Positions 26,107-33,440 of a stretch of 64,000 bases of DNA are shown here, one piece after another. The stretch is from Kibdelosporangium philippinense. GTDB lineage: Bacteria > Actinomycetota > Actinomycetes > Mycobacteriales > Pseudonocardiaceae. The stretch covers positions 2,108,001 to 2,172,000 of the forward strand of contig NZ_JAJVCN010000001.1 in assembly GCF_021390435.2 (NCBI RefSeq), read 5' to 3'. The notes beneath the pieces were generated by a model, which ran no database searches, was not told where the DNA came from, and worked only from the letters and a program-made list of their open reading frames with translations. Numbering within the stretch: the stretch's first letter is position 1; every line of letters begins with the position of its first letter. The position numbers were made by a program, and so were the translations under genes.

Positions 26107-26892
26107 TTTGTCCTTCGGTTTCACCGCCCGCGCCGGATCGATCAACGTTCCATAATGGACACCCAACTCGGCATACGACCGGTTGATCTTCGGGTCGTAG
26201 AGATCCGGCTTGTCCACCCCAGTCCGCAGGTTGTCCGGCACCAACCGGCGTGGCACCCCACCGAAGAACTCGAACGCCGCAACATGCGACGCGGTCCAGG
26301 ACCGCTGGTCCATCGTCAACACCGGCCGCACGAACATGTGCCGCGACATAGCCAGCACCATCACGAACGCCCAGACCTTGCGTCCTCGGCCCGTTCCTGG
26401 GTCGATCCAGGAACCGAGATGGCCGTAGTCGATCTGGGCCTCCTCACCCACCGGCGGGTCCTCCCGCAACACCGTCACCTGCGCACGCCGGTTCTCCTCA
26501 GGCAGGTTCGCCCGCACATACCGGCGCAACGACGCCACCGAGGCGTCCAAGCCCCGCTCGGACACCAACCGCTGATGGATCGTGGACATCGTGACCACAC
26601 CCAGCATCGACTTGATGTAGTCATGGTGCTTCGCGATCTCCGGCCACGTCACCTGCCGCAACCGGGTGTCCGCCAGCTGCGGGAACCACACCTGCACCTT
26701 CTCCGCCCACTGATCGGCGCTGATCGGCGGTCCGCCCGGCACGATGCCTTCAGCCTCCGCGGGCTCGAGGTACTTCCTGATCGTCTTGCGATCCACACCC
26801 AGACTCGCGGACAGCTCCAGCTTCGAGCGTCCCGCATACCAGTGGATCAAGATCTCGGTCACATCGACCACGTCAAACGTCCTTCTCGCCAT
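26107..26892 (-). pseudogene. istA: IstA transposase, N-terminal part (split)
   Basis: N-terminal part of the IS21 transposase. It starts MARRTFDVVDVTEILIHWYAG with a helix-turn-helix (LSASLGVDRKTIRKYLEP), then the rve core DPPVGEEAQIDYGHLG and MSRHMFVRP, VPDNLRTGVDKPD. Homology ends at AVKPKDK, followed by a few foreign codons to a stop near 26,074. ATG 26892 is chosen over 26907 because the family usually starts MARRTF or similar. The other part is at 18402-19310. Confidence 0.85.
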
Positions 26893-26977
26893 GGGCTCCC
26901 TCGCCACACGCGGGTAACAGAGCAGTCTGCAACGTCATGGCCAGATCCACGACGTACACGCCGTCACCCAATCGGGT

Positions 26978-27057
26978 GGGGAATTACGTGACGCCACAGG
27001 TGGGGAATTACGTGATCGCAAACCCAGCTTTGGTGGGGAATTTCATGATCGCCGACA
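26978..27057 (-). repeat. IS21 right end with three terminal repeat units
   Basis: Three copies of GGGGAATTACGTGA or GGGGAATTTCATGA lie between 26,980 and 27,051; the outermost pairs with the left end at 17563. Confidence 0.85.
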
Positions 27058-27570
27058 GGTTGGTTCGTCGGCCAGTACGAGCCGGCGATCGCCGACGAGC
27101 GCGCGGGCGATCGCCACCCGCTGCTGCTGGCCGCCGGACAGTTCGTCGGGAAATCGTTCCCCGTGGCCCTCAAGGTCCACTTCGGACAGTGCTGTTCGTG
27201 CCTGACCGCGGGCCTGCCGCGGGCTCGTGCCGTCGAGTTCCAGCGGCAACGCCACGTTTTCCGCCGCGGTGAGGCTGGCAAGCAGGTTCAGGTCCTGGAA
27301 GACGTAACCGACTCGGCGGCGGCGAAGGGCTGCGAGTTCGCGCTTGCCGCAGTCGCCAAGCAGGGTTCCGTCGATGGCGACTTCGCCTTTGGACGGCCGA
27401 TCCAATCCGCCGGCCAGGTTGAGCAGGGTCGACTTGCCCGATCCGGACGGCCCCATCACCGCGACCAGTTCACCCGCGTTGACCGTCAACGTGACGCCTT
27501 TTAGCGCGTGGACCTCGGTTTCGCCTCGGCCGTGGGTCCGGTGCGCGTCACGTAACTCAAGGATGGACAT
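27043..27570 (-). pseudogene. ABC transporter ATP-binding protein (MacB/LolD type), truncated by IS21
   Basis: Starts at ATG 27570: MSILELRDAHRTHGRG, Walker A GPSGSGKST near residue 40, Q-loop YVFQDLNLL, signature LSGGQQQRVAIARAL near 145, and Walker B LVLADEPT near 168. The protein then ends in four codons contributed by the IS21 end (27057). D-loop, H-loop and C-terminus are gone, and no permease gene follows on the other side of the IS. It would have formed a MacB/LolD-type or FtsX-partnered exporter or antimicrobial-peptide pump. An operator-like palindrome lies directly upstream. Confidence 0.9.
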
Positions 27571-27598
27571 ACATACCGAGTATGCATACTCGGTATGT
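27571..27598. promoter_or_regulatory. 28-bp perfect palindromic operator at the ABC ATPase start
   Basis: The half-site ACATACCGAGTATG is followed immediately by its exact reverse complement. It abuts the ATG at 27570. The composition resembles PadR- or TetR-type operators, but no regulator gene remains nearby. Confidence 0.85.
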
Positions 27599-27607
27599 GG
27601 TAGGCAA
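27579..27607 (-). promoter_or_regulatory. Putative promoter overlapping the operator
   Basis: On the minus strand, TTGCCT (27607-27602) and CATACT (27584-27579) are separated by 17 bases and resemble -35 and -10 boxes. Transcription would begin at or within a few bases of the ATG, so the message would be leaderless, and a repressor on the palindrome would block it. Confidence 0.5.
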
Positions 27608-27618
27608 GGGTGACTTCC

Positions 27619-27651
27619 GGGACTAGGCCTTGGCCGTCAAGGCCTAGTCCC
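27619..27651. terminator. Strong hairpin between the ABC ATPase and the Asp23 gene
   Basis: GGGACTAGGCCTT (27619-27631) pairs perfectly with 27639-27651 across a 7-base loop: 13 GC-rich base pairs. It lies 7 bases past the stop of the Asp23-like gene. There is no T-run, as is common for actinomycete terminators. Confidence 0.8.
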
Positions 27652-27658
27652 GCAGTCG

Positions 27659-29107
27659 TCAGGCAGTCGGGATGTGGATGTCGCTGACGTGGACGTCGAC
27701 CGCGGCCACGTCGAGGCCAAGGAACTGCTCGACCGCGTCGATCACCTCGGTGCGAATCTGCTCGGCGAGAGCCTTGATCGCGTGCCCGAACTCGATAACC
27801 AAGGACAGCTTGATCGTGGCGACATCGTCGACAACGTCAACCGAGATACCTTGGTCAGCAAGGCTGTGCACGCCGTCGATCTTGGCCGCGACGACCGTCA
27901 CGACCTTGCCGACTACACCTTCGCCAACCGTGATGTTGCCGCGAGAGCCCGCGGCTGGCCGGTTCTCGGCCGCAACCGGCACCGCGACCAGCGCAGGCTG
28001 ATCGACTTCAGCCGCCTCGGTTTCGGCTACAGCTGGGACCTCGGCTTCGGCTTCGGCTACAGCTGGGACTTCGGTTTCGGCTGCGGCTTCAGCAGAGGCA
28101 GGCTCGCTGGCCTCATCGGCGGCGGCTGCCGCACTGTCTTCATCGGTGGCTGCGGTGGCTTCCGGTGCGTCTTCGGCGTCGGTGGCTTCCGGCGCGTCTG
28201 CGCTGTCGGTGTCTTCGCTGATTGCTTCGGCGGCCGCTTCTTCGGTGAGGTCGTCGTTTGCGGTGGCTTCTTCGGAGTCGTCGGCGTCGGCTTCCGTGGC
28301 TGCCGCGGTGTCTTCTTCGGTCTCGGCGGTGGCGGGTTCGCTGTGGTCGTCGTCAGTCTCGGTGGCTACTGCGGTGTCTTCCTCGACGTCGGACGAGACG
28401 AGCTCAGTGTCTTCGTTGTCGTCTTCGACGGCTGCTTCTGGTGCGAGGTCTTCGTCCGTGGTGGCTTCGTCGGCTTCGGTTTCGCTGGCTGCCGCGCCTT
28501 CTTCTGCTGTCTCGGCGGTGACGCTCTCGGTGTCTTCTTCAGCCTCGGCGGTGGTGGGCTCGCCGTCTTCGTCGGTGGCTTCCGGCGTGTCGTCGGTGTC
28601 GGTGGCTTCTGTGTTTTCGGTGTCCTCGTTGGCGACCTCGGTGGCTGCTTCTTCGGTGAGGTCGTCGTTTGCGGTGGCTTCGTCCGCGTCTTCCGGCTCG
28701 GCCTCGGTGGCGACTGGGGACTCTTCTTCGGCGTCTTCCGACTCGGTCTCCGTGGCTACCGCAGCGTCTTCTTCGGCCTCGATGTCCTCGGCGGTGTCGC
28801 TGTCTTCGTCGGTGGCTTCCGCGCTCTCGGTGTCTTCGTCGGCAACTTCCGCGGTTGCTTCTTCTTCCGCGAGCTCTGTGGTGGCTTCGTCTGAGTGGTC
28901 CGCGTCAGTGCTTTCGGTGGTGGCTTCGTCCGATGCTTCGACCGTCTCAGTGTCTACTGGCTTGACTTCGATCGCGTTGGCGCCAAGGGCTTCGTCCGTG
29001 ACGACTATGTCCGCGCCCGCTGCTGGCGCTGTGTCGGTCTGGGTGGGGGCGGGGGTCGCTGCGGCTGTCTTGTTTCGGCCGAAGAGGGAGTTGATGAGCT
29101 CGGGCAC
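27659..29107 (-). CDS. Asp23/Gls24-family envelope stress protein with long acidic region
   Basis: 482 residues. A short N-terminus (MPELINSLFGRNKTAAA) is followed by about 300 residues made almost only of Glu, Asp, Ala, Thr, Val and Ser, in repeats such as EDTESAEATDED and EEATANDDLTEEA. The last 110 residues are a normal Asp23/Gls24 domain (GNITVGEGVVGKVVTVVAAKI, then GISVDVVDDVATIKLSLVIE, and VDVHVSDIHIP). Asp23 proteins are membrane-associated and linked to cell-envelope stress. The acidic tail is unusual and probably disordered. GTG start at 29107 with AAGGGG upstream. The same DNA opens a long Ser/Val-rich frame on the plus strand, which is a shadow. Confidence 0.8.
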   Translation of the reverse strand: MPELINSLFGRNKTAAATPAPTQTDTAPAAGADIVVTDEALGANAIEVKPVDTETVEASDEATTESTDADHSDEATTELAEEEATAEVADEDTESAEATDEDSDTAEDIEAEEDAAVATETESEDAEEESPVATEAEPEDADEATANDDLTEEAATEVANEDTENTEATDTDDTPEATDEDGEPTTAEAEEDTESVTAETAEEGAAASETEADEATTDEDLAPEAAVEDDNEDTELVSSDVEEDTAVATETDDDHSEPATAETEEDTAAATEADADDSEEATANDDLTEEAAAEAISEDTDSADAPEATDAEDAPEATAATDEDSAAAAADEASEPASAEAAAETEVPAVAEAEAEVPAVAETEAAEVDQPALVAVPVAAENRPAAGSRGNITVGEGVVGKVVTVVAAKIDGVHSLADQGISVDVVDDVATIKLSLVIEFGHAIKALAEQIRTEVIDAVEQFLGLDVAAVDVHVSDIHIPTA

Positions 29108-29217
29108 GGGGAGTTCCCCTTTCGAGAGCGATGGGTTCGGGGAAGGGAGTGCGCGTCATGATAGGGGCTCGTTCGTGACGCAGATCACCGGGGCCACTTT
29201 CGAGATTTCCCTGTGTC

Positions 29218-29652
29218 TCAACCATGTTCTGGTTGAGACACCTCGGCCTCCAGCACGGGCTTCACGTCGATCACCGGCGTGCCGTCGACGGCTTCGATCC
29301 GACCCACTCGCACCCGGAGACCGTCGATCTGCCTGACATTCACCAGATGCAGTCCGATCGGGTTCGGGCGGTCCGCTGACCGGGTACTGAACACTCCCGT
29401 CAGCGGGTTGCCGGGATCGTCGCGTGGGTGCACCTCCAGCACATCGCGGTCGGCCTTGTGCAGCCACGTCAGTACGAGGACCGCGGTTCCAGCTTTGAGG
29501 TCGCGGATACCTGCCGCCACCTCAGGGGAAAACACCAGCCATGCGTCCGGCGCTCCCTCTTTCCCTTGTTTCGGTGCGTCCGACGGATCTGTCAGCGATG
29601 ATTCGACGTGTCCTATTGGGACAATCCGATAGTCGTTCGTCATGCCGGTCAT
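29218..29652 (-). CDS. trmO: TrmO-like tRNA (N6-threonylcarbamoyladenosine37-N6) methyltransferase
   Basis: 144 residues, the length of the single-domain TsaA/YaeB (UPF0066) fold. It starts with DYRIVPIGHVESSL. Family signatures visible are the VLTWLHKADRDVL segment, VFSTRSADRPNPIGLHLV near residues 87-104 (the SAM-binding region with the conserved R-x-x-x-R-P-N-x-I-G), and ALDGTPVIDVKP-like VDGTPVIDVKPVL near the end. Two ATGs (29652 and 29643) are possible, neither with a clear ribosome-binding site. It stands alone, with no operon partner visible. Confidence 0.85.
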   Translation of the reverse strand: MTGMTNDYRIVPIGHVESSLTDPSDAPKQGKEGAPDAWLVFSPEVAAGIRDLKAGTAVLVLTWLHKADRDVLEVHPRDDPGNPLTGVFSTRSADRPNPIGLHLVNVRQIDGLRVRVGRIEAVDGTPVIDVKPVLEAEVSQPEHG

Positions 29653-29844
29653 ACTAGGCGCGGATCGTCAATTCCCGGCGGCGGGGACGCACTCGAAACG
29701 GGCGGCCGTTGATGGTGGAACCAAACTGATCTTGGCACGAGCGGCGATGAGATTCCGTGCACGGGAACCAGTACCTATTTCTACAATTGCGGACCGGGGC
29801 ACCGCTGAACTATTGATCGACCGGAACCCGCCGTCTTCCTCCGG

Positions 29845-31473
29845 TCAGCTGTCCGAGAGGATGAATTGTGCGCCCATCTCGCCGATCATGATGCAGGGCG
29901 CGTTGGTATTACCGCCGGTGATCGACGGCATGATCGAGGCATCGCAGACCCGAAGTCCTTCCACACCACGCACTTTGAGGTCAGGGCGGACGACAGCGAG
30001 CTCGTCGACGCCCATCCGGCAGGTGCCGACGCCGTGGTAGACCGACGTCGCCCGGTTGAGGATCGCGTCGCGCAGCTCCTGGCCCCGCAGCTGCGTGCCT
30101 GGGTGGATCTCCGCTTTGACCGCACCTTTGAAGGCTTTTGACGCGAAGATCTCGCGGACCATCTCCGAGCCTTCGCCGAGTACTTCGAGGTCGGCGGGGT
30201 CGGCAAGGTACTGGAAGTCGATCAGCGGCGCCGCCGTGGGGGCCGCGGAGGCGAGTCGCAACGTGCCGCGGCTCTTCGGATATATCAGTGTCGTCAGGAC
30301 CGTGAGCGAGGTGCGCTTGTCGACGTCGTGCCGGATCGGCGCGTCCTGGTTTGGTGACACGTAAGCCCACGGCAGGAGATGCAACTGCAAGTCGGGGATC
30401 GTGTCGGCTTTGGACGTCTTGAGGAACGCCACCGCTTCGAAGACCGAGTTCGCCAAGAATGTCGTGCCGGGCCGGAGCAATTCTTTGACCAGGCCGCGCG
30501 CGAAGTACGGCGCGGTTCCGGTGTTGCGGCTCGACGTTACGTGGAACGTCAGCGCGTGGAACATGTGGTCGTGCAGGTTGTCGCCGACCGGGAGGTCCAC
30601 GATCACCTCGATGCCGTGGCTCTTGAGGTGCTCGGCGTGGCCGATGCCCGACAGCATGAGCAGCTGTGCGGATCCGACGAACCCGGCGGAGAGGATGACT
30701 TCCTTGCCTGCGCGGAGAGTTCGGTGGGTGCCGTCGGCGTCGACGACTTCGACACCGGTCGCGCGGCCGTTCTCGATGATCACCTTCTTGACCAGTACAC
30801 CGGACTGCAGTTGAAGCGTTGGGGGAGCGAGGTGGTGGATGTAGCCGCGTGAGGCGCTGTAGCGCAGGCCCGCGGCCGCGTTCTGCTGCATCCGGCTGAC
30901 GCCTTCTTGCGACTCGGCGTTGTAGTCGTCGAGGATCTTGCAGCCGATCGTTTCGGCTGTGGCGTCGATGAACTGCAACGCGCCCTCTTCCGGGCTTTTG
31001 TTGCGGGTGACCCGGATCGGCCCGCCCGCGCCCCGAAACGCGTTCTCGTCGTCCTCGAAGTCCTCCATCCGTTTGTACGCGGCGTTCACGCTGTCCGCGT
31101 CCCAGCCGGTGTTGCCCTCTGCGGCCCATGAGTCGAAGTTGGCACGGTTGCCGCGGACGTAGACCATCCCGTTGACCGAACTCGAACCACCGACCACCTT
31201 GCCGCGCGGTACCGGCATCCGGCGGTCGAGGAGGTGCTTCTGTGGCACGGAGTAGTAGCCCCAGTCGTTGAGCTTCTTGAGCTGGGGCACCGCGTGCATC
31301 GGGCCGACCAGTCCTGGCTTGCGGATCAGCAGCTTCTCGTCGGTTTTGCCCGCTTCGAGGACGATCACGCTCGCGCCGGATTCCGCCAGCCGGCCCGCGA
31401 TCGCGGCTCCCGAGCTGCCCGAGCCGACGACAATGTAGTCGGCCTCGTCGCCGCGCGGCACCCTGTTCGCCAT
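29845..31473 (-). CDS. GMC-family FAD oxidoreductase (choline dehydrogenase-like)
   Basis: 542 residues. The FAD-binding motif VVGSGSSGAAIAGRLAE lies at about residues 15-31. Further GMC signatures are MPVPRGKVVGGSSSVNGMVYVRGN (about 85-108), EVILSAGFVGSAQLLMLSGIG (about 270-290) and the C-terminal catalytic region SVYHGVGTCRMG (active His) with GNTNAPCIMIGEMGA. It oxidises an alcohol with FAD; the substrate cannot be predicted. ATG 31473 is preferred to the frame's upstream extension because GAGGAG precedes it. The 190 bp after its stop and the 230 bp before its start (31474-31704) hold no gene. Confidence 0.9.
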   Translation of the reverse strand: MANRVPRGDEADYIVVGSGSSGAAIAGRLAESGASVIVLEAGKTDEKLLIRKPGLVGPMHAVPQLKKLNDWGYYSVPQKHLLDRRMPVPRGKVVGGSSSVNGMVYVRGNRANFDSWAAEGNTGWDADSVNAAYKRMEDFEDDENAFRGAGGPIRVTRNKSPEEGALQFIDATAETIGCKILDDYNAESQEGVSRMQQNAAAGLRYSASRGYIHHLAPPTLQLQSGVLVKKVIIENGRATGVEVVDADGTHRTLRAGKEVILSAGFVGSAQLLMLSGIGHAEHLKSHGIEVIVDLPVGDNLHDHMFHALTFHVTSSRNTGTAPYFARGLVKELLRPGTTFLANSVFEAVAFLKTSKADTIPDLQLHLLPWAYVSPNQDAPIRHDVDKRTSLTVLTTLIYPKSRGTLRLASAAPTAAPLIDFQYLADPADLEVLGEGSEMVREIFASKAFKGAVKAEIHPGTQLRGQELRDAILNRATSVYHGVGTCRMGVDELAVVRPDLKVRGVEGLRVCDASIMPSITGGNTNAPCIMIGEMGAQFILSDS

Positions 31474-31704
31474 GTCCGCTCCTCGCTCCGGCCAGCCAGG
31501 CAAAACTGTAACCTGTTCTACTTCTGGCCTCACGGTATAGCGTCGCGGCTCGGTTTCGCAATCATGTGGGCTGCGAGCAGCTGGTGGGTTAAGGGGTGGC
31601 TGTGGGTGTTTGGCTTGTGGCGGTGACTGTGGCGGTTGTTTGGGTTGTGCCGAGGGATGGCTATGGGTGATTGGGGCGCGCCGGGGGATGGCTGCCGCCG
31701 CCAG

Positions 31705-32778
31705 TCAGTCCTGTGTGGGGAGTTCTACTGTGATCCGGAGTCCGCCCGCTTGGCGCGGCACGATGGTGAGGGTTCCGCCGTGCACTTGCGTGATGCTCTT
31801 GACGATCGCCAGGCCGAGGCCGACGCCCGCGTGGTCGTTGCGGATTCGTTCCGTGCCACGTTGAAATGGCTCGGTCAGGGTCGAGACCAACTCAGCGGAG
31901 AGTTCTTCGCCGCTGTTCTCCACCGTCAGTACCGCGGTGTCGGGATGCGCCGCTGTTCTGATCCACACCGTGCCTTGGTCGGGCAGGTTGTGCACGATCG
32001 CGTTGTGCAGCAGGTTTGTTGTCAGTTGCAGCAGGAGCGCTTGCGAGCCGGTGGCTGGGGTGATTTCGCCGGAGGTGTGGATTCGGACACCACGCTTCTC
32101 CGCCAGTGGGAGCAGGGTCTCGGTGGCTTCTTCCATCAGCAGCGAGAGATCCACGGGTGCTCGGCTGAAGGACCTCTCCTCTGCTCGGCTGAGCAGGAGT
32201 AGTGCTTCGGTGAGGTCGATCGCCCTGACGTTCACCGCGTGCAGGCGGTCGAGCAGTTCGCCGCGGTCGTGTGCTGGATCGTTTCGGGCGACGTCGAGAA
32301 GGGTCTGTGAGATCGCGAGCGGGGTGCGCAGTTCGTGCGATGCGTTGGCTGCGAACCGCTGCTGTCCGGCAACGTGGGCTTCGAGTTGGGCCAACATGGC
32401 GTCGAAGGCGTCGGCCAGTTCGCGGAATTCGTCCGCACGGCCTTCCAGTCGGATCCGGTGGGACAGTGAGCCGGTCGCGGCCATGCGGGTGGCGTCCGTG
32501 ATACGAGTAAGAGGTGCGAGCATCCGGCCTGCGAGCAGCCACCCGCCCAACAGCCCGATGACCAGCAGGCAGGCCAACACCGTGCCCGCGACCGACGCGA
32601 AGTCGCGCATGAGGTCCGAGCGGATCAGGATCCCTCCGGGGATGGCCGCGACATCGGGTAGGTAGCTGCGCAGCAACGCCCACACCGTAACCACCAGTGG
32701 GACACCCGCGACCATCAGGAATCCGGCGTAGCTGAGGGTTAGTTTGAGACGAACACTCAACCCTGGTGGCCTGGCCAC
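31705..32778 (-). CDS. vanS: VanS-like sensor histidine kinase
   Basis: 357 residues. Two transmembrane helices (about 14-37 and 62-86) enclose a short extracytoplasmic loop of about 25 residues, followed by a HAMP region (GRMLAPLTRITDATR), the phosphoacceptor NASHELRTPL with His148, and ATPase boxes (LLHNAIVHNLP, GVGLGLAIVKSI). The start PPGLSVRLKLTLSYAGF and the overall sequence strongly recall VanS of Streptomyces coelicolor, which senses vancomycin. GTG 32778, two bases after the vanR stop, is preferred because it gives this N-terminus; the frame is open upstream. Here it would sense the producer's own glycopeptide or envelope stress. No vanHAX genes are in the window. Confidence 0.8.
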   Translation of the reverse strand: MARPPGLSVRLKLTLSYAGFLMVAGVPLVVTVWALLRSYLPDVAAIPGGILIRSDLMRDFASVAGTVLACLLVIGLLGGWLLAGRMLAPLTRITDATRMAATGSLSHRIRLEGRADEFRELADAFDAMLAQLEAHVAGQQRFAANASHELRTPLAISQTLLDVARNDPAHDRGELLDRLHAVNVRAIDLTEALLLLSRAEERSFSRAPVDLSLLMEEATETLLPLAEKRGVRIHTSGEITPATGSQALLLQLTTNLLHNAIVHNLPDQGTVWIRTAAHPDTAVLTVENSGEELSAELVSTLTEPFQRGTERIRNDHAGVGLGLAIVKSITQVHGGTLTIVPRQAGGLRITVELPTQD

Positions 32779-32780
32779 CT

Positions 32781-33440
32781 TCAACTTCCGATGCGGTAGC
32801 CGACACCTGGCACGGTGGCGATCAGCCAAGGTTCGCCGAGACGCTTGCGCAGTGCGGAGACCGTGATACGTACGGCGTTGGTGAACGGGTCGGCATTCTC
32901 ATCCCACGCCCGCCGCAGCAACTCTTCCGCGCTGATCACACCGCCTTCCGCGGCGACGAGAACTTCGAGCACGGCGAACTGCTTCCTGGTCAGTGCCACG
33001 TACCGGCCGTCGCGGTAAACCTCCCTGCGGAACGGATCCAGCCGCAGGCCAGCGATTTCCCGCACGGGCGGCCGGTTGTACGCGCGTCTGCGGTCCAGTG
33101 CTCTGAGGCGGAGCACCAGTTCCTGGAGTTCGAAGGGTTTTGTGAGGTAGTCGTCCGCGCCGAGGCCGAATCCTGTTGCCTTGTCGTCGAGGCGGTCGGC
33201 CGCTGTGAGCATGAGGATCGGCATGCCGCTACCGGAGGCGACGATGCGCTTGGCGATCTCGTCGCCGGAGGGGCCGGGGATGTCACGGTCGAGCACGGCT
33301 ATGTCGTATGCGTTGACACTCAGCAGTTCCAGCGCGGTGTCGCCGTCACCGGCGGTGTCGGCAGCGATCGCTTCAAGGCGCAGACCGTCGCGGATGGCTT
33401 CGGCCAGATAGGGTTCGTCCTCGACGATCAACACGCGCAT
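32781..33440 (-). CDS. vanR: VanR-like response regulator
   Basis: 219 residues of the OmpR/PhoB type. The receiver domain holds the acidic pocket VEDEP and phospho-acceptor Asp51 in IAVLDRDIPG, Thr in MLTAADR and Lys in YLTKPFELQ. The winged helix at the C-terminus ends NAVRITVSALRKRLGEPWLIATVPGVGYRI. From memory the sequence is very close to VanR of S. coelicolor. It is followed two bases later by the vanS-like kinase, forming an operon transcribed away from the biosynthetic cluster. The sequence before its start (33441-34766) is shared with the strR-like gene. Confidence 0.85.
   Translation of the reverse strand: MRVLIVEDEPYLAEAIRDGLRLEAIAADTAGDGDTALELLSVNAYDIAVLDRDIPGPSGDEIAKRIVASGSGMPILMLTAADRLDDKATGFGLGADDYLTKPFELQELVLRLRALDRRRAYNRPPVREIAGLRLDPFRREVYRDGRYVALTRKQFAVLEVLVAAEGGVISAEELLRRAWDENADPFTNAVRITVSALRKRLGEPWLIATVPGVGYRIGS

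Larger units (their letters stand above)
19307..26110 (+). mobile_element. Large-serine-recombinase element inserted in istA
   Basis: Both junctions with istA share the pentamer GTTTG (19307-19311 and 26106-26110), the likely crossover core. The cargo on the plus strand is a DUF5372-like gene, an HTH protein, a small conserved-looking ORF and a serine recombinase. With the nested RIT (3,400 bp) removed the element is about 3.4 kb. Removing 6,799 bp between the two cores puts both istA halves back in frame. Confidence 0.85.
17563..27057 (-). mobile_element. IS21-family element, interrupted by nested elements
   Basis: Starts TGT at 17563 and ends ACA at 27057. The ends are inverted repeats sharing CGATCA and AATTCCCCA, with multiple internal copies of the GGGGAATTACGTGA-like terminal motif (two on the left, three on the right), as in IS21. 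It carries istB and a split istA. Subtracting the 6.8-kb insertion leaves about 2.7 kb, a normal IS21 length. The two flanks do not share a target duplication and lie in unrelated truncated genes. Confidence 0.85.

Noticed and set aside
28146..29336. 396-codon Ser/Val/Ala plus-strand frame
   Set aside because: Antisense shadow of the acidic repeat of the Asp23 gene, whose C-terminal domain is recognisable on the minus strand.
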